Shown here one piece after another: positions 1 to 6,264 of a stretch of DNA of 64,000 nucleotides. Origin of the DNA: Cellulomonas chengniuliangii (GTDB taxonomy: Bacteria; Actinomycetota; Actinomycetes; Actinomycetales; Cellulomonadaceae); the NCBI RefSeq assembly GCF_024508335.1, contig NZ_CP101988.1, positions 2,728,001-2,792,000 on the forward strand. Direction: 5' to 3'. The position numbers and the translations under genes were made by a program. The number at the start of each line of letters is the position of its first letter. Positions within the stretch are counted from its first letter, which is position 1. The notes under the pieces were generated by a model. That model saw nothing but the letters and a program-made list of their open reading frames with translations, searched no databases and had not been told where the DNA came from.

Positions 1-1502
1 GCGAGTGCCAGCACGAGCGCGATCGGCACGAACCGTCCGAGCAGCATCGCCAGGCCGAGCAGGGTGTTGTAGAAGGGCGTCGAGACGGTGAGCCCCGCGA
101 ACGCGCTGCCGTTGTTGTTCCCGGCGGAGGTGAACGCGTACAACACCTCGGAGAGCCCGTGCGGGCCGGACTCCTGCATCCCTGCCTGCCCCGCGGTTGT
201 CGCGATGGCCACGGCCGTGCCGATCAGGACGACGGCGGGCACCGCGAGCACGTACAGCGCGACAAGGGTGATCTCGTGCTGGCCGATCTTCTTGCCCAGG
301 TACTCGGGGGTGCGCCCGACCATGAGTCCCGCGACGAAGACCGCGACGATCGCGAGCACGAGCATCCCGTACAGCCCTGCGCCGACGCCTCCGGGGGCGA
401 CCTCGCCCAGCATCATCGTGAAGAGGGTGACACCGCCGCCGGGCGCGGTCAGCGAGTCGTGCATCGCGTTGACCGCGCCGGTCGACGTGCCGGTGGTGGC
501 GGCGGCGAACAGCGCGCTGCCCGCGGCGCCGAACCGGGTCTCCTTGCCCTCCGACGCGGCGCCCACGAGCTGCGGCACGGCGCCGGGCGCGGCCATCTCG
601 GCCCACGTCAGCAGGCCCACCGCGGCGACCCACATCGCGGCCATGGCGCCCAGCACCGCATGGCCTTGGCGCTTGTCGCCCACCATGATCCCGAAGGCGC
701 GCGGCAGCGCGGACGGGATCAGCAGGATCAGGAAGACCTGGAGCAGGTTGCTGACCGGCGTCGGGTTCTCGAACGGGTGCGCGGAGTTCGCGTTGAAGAA
801 CCCGCCGCCGTTGGTGCCGAGGAGCTTGATGGACTCCTGCGAGGCGACCGGTCCCCCGAGCACGCTCTGCGCGCCGCCCGCGAGCGTGGTGATCTCGGTC
901 GGGCCTGCCAGGTTCTGGATCACCCCCGTCGCGACGAGCACTACGGCGCCGAGTGCGGCGATCGGCAGCAGGATGCGCACCGTCGCGCGCACCAGGTCTG
1001 ACCAGAAGTTGCCCACCCGCCCTTCGGCGCCCGAGCGCGAGAACCCGCGGATCAAGGCGACGACCACCGCGATGCCGACGGCCGCGGAGACGAAGTTCTG
1101 CACCGCGAGACCCGCCATCTGCAGCAGGTGCCCAGCGGACTGCTCACCCAGGTACCACTGCCAGTTCGTGTTCGTCACGAACGAGACCGCGGTGTTCCAC
1201 GCCCCCGCGGGGTCCATCGGCGGCGTCCCGAGCGACAGCGGTAGGTGGCTCTGCAGCCGCCCGAGGCCGAAGAGCAGGAGCAGCGAGGCCAGCGAGAAGC
1301 CGAGCAGCGAGAGCAGGTAGGTGCTCCACCGCTGGTCGGCGTCGGGGTCGACGCGCACCAATCGGTAGCCCGCCCGCTCGACGCGCAGGTGGCGGGGTGA
1401 GGTGAAGACCCGGGCGATGTAGGCGCCGAGCGGCACGTGCACGGCGGCGAGCAGCGCGACCAGCAGCGCGATCTGTCCGACGGCGGCCCACGTCGCGCTC
1501 AT
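1..1502 (-). CDS. kdpA: Potassium-transporting ATPase subunit KdpA (C-terminus beyond window)
   Basis: K+-translocating, channel-like subunit of the KdpFABC pump in the cytoplasmic membrane. About 500 codons are visible; the family is usually about 550 residues, so the gene runs off the left edge and is not broken. The selectivity-filter motif [21 protein letters not shown]-like stretch lies near residue 230 (plus-strand positions about 770-817), and the membrane-segment pattern is typical. The ATG at 1502 overlaps the kdpF stop as ATGA, so translation is probably coupled. kdpB and kdpC should follow to the left. The long plus-strand ORFs over this region are shadows. Confidence 0.95.
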   Translation of the reverse strand, partial: MSATWAAVGQIALLVALLAAVHVPLGAYIARVFTSPRHLRVERAGYRLVRVDPDADQRWSTYLLSLLGFSLASLLLLFGLGRLQSHLPLSLGTPPMDPAGAWNTAVSFVTNTNWQWYLGEQSAGHLLQMAGLAVQNFVSAAVGIAVVVALIRGFSRSGAEGRVGNFWSDLVRATVRILLPIAALGAVVLVATGVIQNLAGPTEITTLAGGAQSVLGGPVASQESIKLLGTNGGGFFNANSAHPFENPTPVSNLLQVFLILLIPSALPRAFGIMVGDKRQGHAVLGAMAAMWVAAVGLLTWAEMAAPGAVPQLVGAASEGKETRFGAAGSALFAAATTGTSTGAVNAMHDSLTAPGGGVTLFTMMLGEVAPGGVGAGLYGMLVLAIVAVFVAGLMVGRTPEYLGKKIGQHEITLVALYVLAVPAVVLIGTAVAIATTAGQAGMQESGPHGLSEVLYAFTSAGNNNGSAFAGLTVSTPFYNTLLGLAMLLGRFVPIALVLAL

Positions 1503-1591
1503 CGGGTCGTGTCCGGCCGGACGAGGGCCACGAACAAGTAGACGGTCAGGGCGGCCGTGACCACGAGGGCGACCCAATCGGCCCCGGTCAC
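1499..1591 (-). CDS. kdpF: Potassium-transporting ATPase subunit KdpF
   Basis: A 30-residue single-span membrane peptide that stabilises the KdpFABC complex. It begins [20 protein letters not shown] and ends VRPDTTR: an acidic/aromatic start, one hydrophobic helix and a positively charged tail, as in known KdpF. The GTG start at 1591 overlaps the stop of the preceding mini-ORF (GTGA), and its own stop overlaps the kdpA ATG. Identification rests on size, the hydrophobic pattern and its position directly before kdpA. Confidence 0.88.
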   Translation of the reverse strand: MTGADWVALVVTAALTVYLFVALVRPDTTR

Positions 1592-1671
1592 GGGTGGTCC
1601 AGCGTGCGTGCGACGAGCGCGACGGCGGCGAAGAACGCCACCGTGAGCGCGAGGAAGGCCAGGTCGGCCAT
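1588..1671 (-). CDS. 27-residue single-span membrane peptide heading the kdp operon
   Basis: A mini-ORF that reads [20 protein letters not shown] followed by ARTLDHP. It has one hydrophobic helix and resembles KdpF in size and shape, but is a separate protein. Third codon positions are almost all G or C. Its stop overlaps the kdpF GTG by four bases, so three consecutive genes (this, kdpF, kdpA) are chained by overlaps. It could be an extra small pump subunit or a leader peptide setting translation of kdpF-kdpA. The family was not recognised by name. Confidence 0.6.
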   Translation of the reverse strand: MADLAFLALTVAFFAAVALVARTLDHP

Positions 1672-1777
1672 GATGGGGCGCCTTCAGGGAGGAGGACGGC
1701 CCGCAGGACTCCCGCGAACCGGTGCGCACCCGCGCACAGCCCCTGTCCTATGCCCGCGGGGCGCTCGCGCACCGCGG

Positions 1778-1828
1778 CCTTGACGACTCCTTAACGCCCC
1801 CGGCGCCTGCCTTCACGCAACCCTGACG
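1778..1828 (-). promoter_or_regulatory. Two 11-bp-period direct repeats, candidate KdpE-type operator
   Basis: On the plus strand CCTTGACG (1778) and CCTTAACG (1789) are spaced 11 bases apart; a second pair CCTTCACG (1810) and CCCTGACG (1821) also has an 11-base period. Read toward kdp the half-site is CGTnAAGG. Tandem direct repeats with one helical turn of spacing are typical of OmpR-family response regulators such as KdpE. Their place just upstream of the first kdp ORF supports this; no binding data can be inferred. Confidence 0.45.
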
Positions 1829-1851
1829 CGTGGGCTCGCCACCGGGACGGA

Positions 1852-1897
1852 CGAATGCCCGCACCTCCCCGGGGGAACGGGGTGGTGCGGGCATTCG
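1852..1897 (-). terminator. Hairpin terminator downstream of kdgK
   Basis: A perfect 14-bp inverted repeat: 1852-1865 (CGAATGCCCGCACC) pairs with 1884-1897. The loop itself contains a CCCC/GGGG pairing. It follows the kdgK stop and separates that operon from kdp. There is no clear U-tract. Confidence 0.65.
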
Positions 1898-1937
1898 AGC
1901 GCGTGGCCCCCCTGCGGGCCGCCCTGCGCGCCGAGGC

Positions 1938-3038
1938 TCAGCGGTCGACGCGGGCGCTTCCGCCACCGGCGAGCTTGAGCACCTCGGCCTTGGTGACCAT
2001 CGTCGTGTCGCCGGGTGTGGTCATGGCCAAGGCGCCGTGGGCCGCGCCGTACTCGACCGCGGTCTGCAGCGGCTGCCCGTCCAGCAGGCCGTAGATGAGC
2101 CCGGAGGCGAACGAGTCGCCGCCGCCCACGCGGTCCATGATCTCCAGCCGCTCGCGGTGGGTGGACTGCACCACGCCGGTCTCCTGGGACCACGCGAGGG
2201 CGCCCCAGTCGTTGATCGAGGCCGAGTGCACGGTGCGCATCGTGGTGCCGATGACCTGGAAGTTCGGGAACTCCGCGGCGGCCTTCTGGATCATCGCGGC
2301 GAACTTGTCGACCTCGAGCGCCGACAGGTTCTCGTCGACGCCCTCGACCTCGAAGCCGAGCGAGGCGGTGAAGTCCTCCTCGTTGCCGATCATCACGTCG
2401 ATGAACGGCGCGATGGCCCGGTTGACCTCCTGGGCCTTGGCCTGGCCGCCGATCGAGCGCCACAGGCTCGGCCGGTAGTTGAGGTCGTAGGAGACGACGG
2501 TGCCGTGCTTCTTGGCGACCTGCACGGCCTCGATGACAGTCTCGGCAGCCGTCTCGGAGAGGGCAGCGAAGATCCCGCCGGTGTGCAGCCACCGCACACC
2601 GAGCTCCCCGAAGAGGTGCTCCCAGTCCACGTCGCCCGGCTTGAGCTGGGACGCGGCGGTGAGCCCGCGGTCGCTGACGCCCACCGCGCCGCGCACCCCG
2701 AATCCCCGCTCGGTGAAGTTCAGGCCGTTGCGGACCTCGCGCCCGATCCCGTCGTACGGCGCCCACTGGACGAACGAGGTGTCCACGCCGCCCTGCAGCA
2801 TGAGGTCCTCGACCAGACGGCCGACCTCGTTGTCCGCGAGCGCGGTGACGATCGCCCCGCGCAGCCCGAACGCGCGGCGCAGGCCGCGGGTCACGTTGTA
2901 CTCGCCGCCGCCCTCCCAGGCGCGGAACGAGCGTGCCGTGCGAATGCGCCCCTCACCCGGGTCGAGCCGCAGCATCACCTCGCCCAGGGACACCGCGTCG
3001 TAGCGGCACTCAGCGGCGGGACGGATGGTCAGCGACAT
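1938..3038 (-). CDS. kdgK: PfkB-family 2-keto-3-deoxygluconate kinase
   Basis: Cytoplasmic sugar kinase of the PfkB/ribokinase family, 366 residues. The N-terminal SLGEVMLRLDPGEGRIR and GGGEYNVTRGLRR segments form the substrate region. The C-terminal GGGDSFASG motif (Asp308 as catalytic base) and the following anion hole are intact. The gene lies 33 bases after a KDPG aldolase gene in the same direction. The pair would convert 2-keto-3-deoxygluconate to KDPG and then to pyruvate and glyceraldehyde 3-phosphate, the lower Entner-Doudoroff route used for uronate or pectin breakdown. The substrate is inferred from the neighbour; PfkB kinases vary widely. Confidence 0.82.
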   Translation of the reverse strand: MSLTIRPAAECRYDAVSLGEVMLRLDPGEGRIRTARSFRAWEGGGEYNVTRGLRRAFGLRGAIVTALADNEVGRLVEDLMLQGGVDTSFVQWAPYDGIGREVRNGLNFTERGFGVRGAVGVSDRGLTAASQLKPGDVDWEHLFGELGVRWLHTGGIFAALSETAAETVIEAVQVAKKHGTVVSYDLNYRPSLWRSIGGQAKAQEVNRAIAPFIDVMIGNEEDFTASLGFEVEGVDENLSALEVDKFAAMIQKAAAEFPNFQVIGTTMRTVHSASINDWGALAWSQETGVVQSTHRERLEIMDRVGGGDSFASGLIYGLLDGQPLQTAVEYGAAHGALAMTTPGDTTMVTKAEVLKLAGGGSARVDR

Positions 3039-3071
3039 GAGATCAGTCCTTCGTGTGGCGGGTCAGGGTGG

Positions 3072-3692
3072 TCAGCGGGTCAGCGCGACGGCGTCGGCCG
3101 TGAGCTGCGTGATGCCGGCGAAGTCGCCAGCGGCGACGCGGTCGCGAGGGACCATCCACGAGCCGCCGACGGCTGCGACGGCGGGGATGCTGAGGTAGTC
3201 CTGCAGGTTCTTGGGGCCGATGCCGCCGGTGGGCACGAAGCTGACCTGCCCGAACGGGGCGGCGAGCGCGGCGATGGCCGGGGCGCCGCCGGAGGTTCCC
3301 GCCGGGAAGAACTTCACGGTCGTCAGGCCCAGCTCGAGGGCGGCCTGGATCTCCGTGGCGGTGACGGCGCCGGGCAGCGCGAGCACGCCCAGTTCGTGGC
3401 AGCGCTCGACGACGGCGCGGCTCAGGCCCGGGGAGACGACGTAGGAGGCGCCAGCGGCGACGGCCTGGTCGACCTGGGCCGCGGTCAGCACGGTGCCGGC
3501 GCCGACGAGGATGTCGCCCCGGTCTGCCATGGCGCGGATCGAGTCGGCGGCGGCGGCCGTGCGGAACGTGACCTCGGCGACGGGGAGGCCGCCGGCGACG
3601 AGGGCGCCGGCGAGGGCGTCGGCATGGGCGGCGTCGTCGAGGACGACGACGGGGACGAGACGAGCTTCGCTCAGTGCGGCGAGGGTATCCAC
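3072..3692 (-). CDS. eda: 2-keto-3-deoxy-6-phosphogluconate aldolase
   Basis: Class I aldolase of the KDPG/KHG family, 206 residues, the usual size. It shows Glu40 in the AEVTFRT motif and the Schiff-base Lys127 in TTVKFFPAG, followed by the phosphate-binding VPTGGIGP loop. It cleaves KDPG to pyruvate and glyceraldehyde 3-phosphate. GTG start at 3692; an AGGA-type ribosome site is not obvious. First gene of an operon with kdgK. No dehydratase or uronate isomerase lies nearby, so the feeding pathway is elsewhere. Confidence 0.9.
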   Translation of the reverse strand: MDTLAALSEARLVPVVVLDDAAHADALAGALVAGGLPVAEVTFRTAAAADSIRAMADRGDILVGAGTVLTAAQVDQAVAAGASYVVSPGLSRAVVERCHELGVLALPGAVTATEIQAALELGLTTVKFFPAGTSGGAPAIAALAAPFGQVSFVPTGGIGPKNLQDYLSIPAVAAVGGSWMVPRDRVAAGDFAGITQLTADAVALTR

Positions 3693-3701
3693 GGTGATTC
3701 C

Positions 3702-3739
3702 GTTTCGCTAGGCGCAACGCCCGCTGCGCTGCGCGAAAC
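3702..3739 (-). promoter_or_regulatory. Inverted repeat upstream of eda, possible operator
   Basis: GTTTCGC (3702-3708) and GCGAAAC (3733-3739) form a widely spaced inverted repeat just upstream of the eda start. Position suggests an operator for eda-kdgK, but the arms are short and no regulator gene is adjacent. Confidence 0.25.
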
Positions 3740-3853
3740 AGCATCGCACACTGATCTCGCGGACCTCAACCCGTCACCGAGAGGACCAGCCGTGTCGAGC
3801 CGCCGGGTCAGCGGAGCTTGCGCATCTCGAGGGCCGCGCCACACCCGCACAGA

Positions 3854-3897
3854 CGACGTCGGGCCCGCGGGGAGTGATCCTCGAGGGCCCGACGTCG
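3854..3897 (-). terminator. Hairpin terminator of the secreted-protein gene
   Basis: A perfect 13-bp stem, CGACGTCGGGCCC (3854-3866) pairing with 3885-3897, begins 15 bases after the stop of the 3912-4571 gene. Confidence 0.7.
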
Positions 3898-3911
3898 CTC
3901 GTTCGGCGGGG

Positions 3912-4571
3912 TCAGATCCCGCAGCTCGAGGAGCCGGAGGCGGAGCCGCTCGATGTCCCGGTCACCCGCACGCACGGGGTGGGCGACTGCACGGTGGCGC
4001 CGCCGGCGCTGAGCGTGAACCGGTGCTGCGAGTAGGCCCTGCCGGTGTTGGAGACCACACCGGACCCGCTGTTGATCCGGCCCTGGTAGCTCCAGCCGGG
4101 GGTGGACGTCTCGCCGCCCGCGTCGGCGAGCCACGCGCTGGTGACCGTCGAGCCGGATGAGCACCAGCCGCCCACCGTGTAGTAGGTGTACAGCGTGTTG
4201 CCGAGGCCGGACCGGGCGCTGCCGTTCTGTCGGGCGGTCCAGCACCCCGTCGCCAGGATGCCCACGGTCCGGCCCGACGCGGACGCGGCGCTCAGGCTGC
4301 GGCGCGCTGCCGCGTCGAGCGGCTGCTGCGCGCCCTGGGTGAGCACCACCTCCGCCGGCAGGCTGCTGGCGATGAACGCGTCGCGGTCCGCGTCGCTCAG
4401 CGTGGCGAGGTACGACTCGAGCTCTGGGCTGAGCGCGTCGGCGCCGACGACGACCGACGTGGCGCCGCCGCCCGCGTCGGCGCCGCTCCCGGCGGCCATG
4501 CTGGGCGCTGCCGCGAGGACGAGCCCGGCGGCGGCGATCGTGGCGACGGTGGCGGTGCGGAACCTGCGCAT
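3912..4571 (-). CDS. Secreted protein of unknown function with four cysteines
   Basis: 219 residues from the ATG at 4571. It begins with an Arg-rich n-region and a hydrophobic stretch (MRRFRTATVATIAAAGLVLA) ending in AAPSMAAGSG, a Sec signal peptide likely cleaved after Ala. The mature part has a Ser/Gly/Thr-rich C-terminal domain with WSYQGRI and YSQHRFT segments and four Cys (GCW, WCSS, TPCVR, SSCGI), which could form two disulfides. No catalytic motif was recognised. An upstream in-frame start exists, but 4571 places the signal peptide at the N-terminus. Divergent from padR. Confidence 0.7.
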   Translation of the reverse strand: MRRFRTATVATIAAAGLVLAAAPSMAAGSGADAGGGATSVVVGADALSPELESYLATLSDADRDAFIASSLPAEVVLTQGAQQPLDAAARRSLSAASASGRTVGILATGCWTARQNGSARSGLGNTLYTYYTVGGWCSSGSTVTSAWLADAGGETSTPGWSYQGRINSGSGVVSNTGRAYSQHRFTLSAGGATVQSPTPCVRVTGTSSGSASGSSSCGI

Positions 4572-4677
4572 GTGTCTCCCCTTCGTGGTCGGACGGGGCG
4601 TGCGGGGCCGACCACGCGAGGAGGCCCCCTTGCTCCCGAGGTGAGCCAACCAGGGAACCTGGCGATGCGCACTACCT

Positions 4678-4709
4678 TGCGGCGCACGCTACTGCTAGCG
4701 TGCGCCGCA
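4678..4709. promoter_or_regulatory. Perfect 14-bp inverted repeat overlapping the padR start, likely PadR operator
   Basis: TGCGGCGCACGCTA (4678-4691), spacer CTGC, then the exact reverse complement at 4696-4709. The right arm contains a TAGCGT -10 box (4696-4701) seven bases before the padR ATG. Repressor binding here would block transcription of padR itself and possibly the divergent secreted-protein gene. Confidence 0.6.
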
Positions 4710-5050
4710 TGGAACCGACCGCGGAAGGCGTGCTCACCCAGATGCGCAAGGGTGTGCTCGAGTTCTGCGTCCTCGCGTACCTGCGGTCCGGGCCCGCCTA
4801 CGGGCTCGAGATCGCGACCGAGCTCGGCCGCCACGAGACCCTCTTCACCAGTGAGGGCACGCTCTACCCGCTGCTCGCGCGGCTCCGCAAGCAGGGGTGG
4901 GTGGAGACCAGCTGGCAGGAGTCCCGCAGCGGCCCCCCACGCCGCTACTACTCCCTCACCGACGAGGGACGCGCGGCGGTCCGCACCTTCGCCGCGATCT
5001 GGACCCCGTTCAGCGACGGCGTGGACGCCGTGCTCGGAAAGGCCAGCTGA
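4709..5050 (+). CDS. PadR-family transcriptional regulator
   Basis: 113 residues from the ATG at 4709. The winged-helix core is clear: LEFCVLAYLRSGPAYGLEI, then SEGTLYPLLARLRKQGWVE and the wing with PRRYYSLTDEG. PadR proteins are dimeric repressors, often of efflux or membrane-stress genes. The stop overlaps the start of the next gene (TGATG), so the two are coupled. A perfect palindrome over its own promoter suggests autorepression. The ligand is unknown. Confidence 0.88.
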   Translation: MEPTAEGVLTQMRKGVLEFCVLAYLRSGPAYGLEIATELGRHETLFTSEGTLYPLLARLRKQGWVETSWQESRSGPPRRYYSLTDEGRAAVRTFAAIWTPFSDGVDAVLGKAS

Positions 5051-5610
5051 TGCCCGGGCAGCACTTGTCGCTCGTCGAGTCGTACCTCGACGACCTCGAC
5101 CGCGCCCTGGCGGGCATCGACCCCGCCGAGCGGGCGGACGTCGTGGCCTCCATCCGCGAGCACGTCGACGCGTCCCTCGGCGACCAGCCCACAGCGGCCG
5201 ACGTGCACGAGGTGCTCCAGCGGCTCGGCCCTGTGGAGCGCATCGCCCGCGAGGCCGACGCCGGCGCCCCCGCACTGATTGCCTTCCCCGAGCCCACGCC
5301 CGGCGCCTCCCCCGACGACCGCTGGCCCCGCTGGTCGGGTCCCGTGCTGCTCGGGCTCGGCGCCCTGGCCATCGCCCTCATCCCGACCGCGCCCGTCGCC
5401 GCGGTGGCCCTCGCCCTCGCCGCCGGCATCGCCGCGCTGATCGGCGTCCGCCGCGCCCCCGGGCCCACCAGCCTGCTGCGCGCCGCCGTCGCGCTCTGCG
5501 CCCTCGCGATCCTGCTGACCGCGCTCGCCGCCGCGACCCTGCTGAACGTGCGAGCCGAACTCCCCTCGATCGACACCCCGGTCGAGGTCGTCTCCCCAGG
5601 AGGTGGATGA
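5050..5610 (+). CDS. HAAS-type membrane protein coupled to PadR
   Basis: 186 residues. The N-terminal 80 or so residues (LVESYLDDLDRALAGIDPAE, then IREHVDASLG) match the helical HAAS/DUF1700 pattern that is typically encoded right after padR genes. They are followed by about four hydrophobic membrane segments. HAAS domains are thought to bind the PadR partner or signal at the membrane. ATG at 5050 overlaps the padR stop by one base. Identification is by domain pattern and context. Confidence 0.7.
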   Translation: MPGQHLSLVESYLDDLDRALAGIDPAERADVVASIREHVDASLGDQPTAADVHEVLQRLGPVERIAREADAGAPALIAFPEPTPGASPDDRWPRWSGPVLLGLGALAIALIPTAPVAAVALALAAGIAALIGVRRAPGPTSLLRAAVALCALAILLTALAAATLLNVRAELPSIDTPVEVVSPGGG

Positions 5611-5611
5611 C

Positions 5612-5788
5612 ATGACCGACGACGACGTCGACGACACCACCGCCACGCCCACCGAACGCGAGCTGCGCCGCATGGTGCTGCTCCGCCGACGGGCGCAGCG
5701 GCGACCACTCAGCTCACAGGCTGTCCTCGCCCTGGCGATGCGCGTCGCCTCCCCGCCACCGGCCTCCCCCGGGGCGCACGCGCGCTGA
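5612..5788 (+). CDS. Small hypothetical protein, 58 residues
   Basis: Third gene of the padR operon, starting just after the previous stop. The ATG at 5612 is chosen because AGGAGG (5598-5603) ends eight bases before it. The N-terminus is Asp/Thr-rich (MTDDDVDDTTATPTE) and the middle is basic (RELRRMVLLRRRAQRR). No domain was recognised. Confidence 0.55.
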   Translation: MTDDDVDDTTATPTERELRRMVLLRRRAQRRPLSSQAVLALAMRVASPPPASPGAHAR

Positions 5789-5836
5789 CCTGCCGCGCGC
5801 TTGACGCCAGACCGCGCGAAGCACCATTTTTCGTGC

Positions 5837-6226
5837 ATGGTGACCATCGGCAGATACACAGTGCTCGTCGACGACCTCGACCGGGCCCAGGAGTTCTACG
5901 CCACCGCGTTCGGCTTCACGACGCTCTACGACCAGCAGCCCTCCCCCGGCTTCCGCTACGTCCACGTGGGGCCTGGCGGTCTGCACGACCCCGGGCTGTG
6001 GCTGTTCGCAGCCACCTCCAACGAGGCGCGCGCCCGCGCCGGCAACCAAACCGCGGGGTACCCGCTGCTGGTGCTGTACACCGACACCCTCGACGCCGAC
6101 CTCGCCCGGATGGCACGCGCCGGCGTCCACCCCGACCACGGCCCGCTGGTCGACGACGACGGGCGCTACGCCCACATCCGCGACCCGTGGGGCAACGCCA
6201 TCATCCTGGCCGAGCTGGCCCGCTGA
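5837..6226 (+). CDS. VOC-family (glyoxalase/dioxygenase fold) protein
   Basis: About 129 residues from the ATG at 5837 (MVTIGRYTVLVDDLDRAQEF). It has the paired beta-alpha-beta repeats of the vicinal-oxygen-chelate fold: YRYVHVGPGG-type strand, then YPLLVLYTDTLDADLARM and the closing IRDPWGNAIILAEL strand. These proteins are metal enzymes or antibiotic-binding resistance proteins; the substrate cannot be assigned. It may be co-transcribed with the padR group or have its own promoter. Confidence 0.82.
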   Translation: MVTIGRYTVLVDDLDRAQEFYATAFGFTTLYDQQPSPGFRYVHVGPGGLHDPGLWLFAATSNEARARAGNQTAGYPLLVLYTDTLDADLARMARAGVHPDHGPLVDDDGRYAHIRDPWGNAIILAELAR

Positions 6227-6231
6227 TCCTC

Positions 6232-6255
6232 GGGGCGCCGCTCGCGCGGCGCCCC
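6232..6255. terminator. Bidirectional hairpin terminator
   Basis: Perfect 10-bp GC stem GGGGCGCCGC / GCGGCGCCCC with TCGC loop, between the convergent VOC and GH31 genes. Confidence 0.65.
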
Positions 6256-6264
6256 GTGGCCTGG

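Noticed and set aside
88-1320. 410-residue plus-strand ORF
   Set aside because: Antisense shadow of kdpA; the minus strand carries the family motifs.
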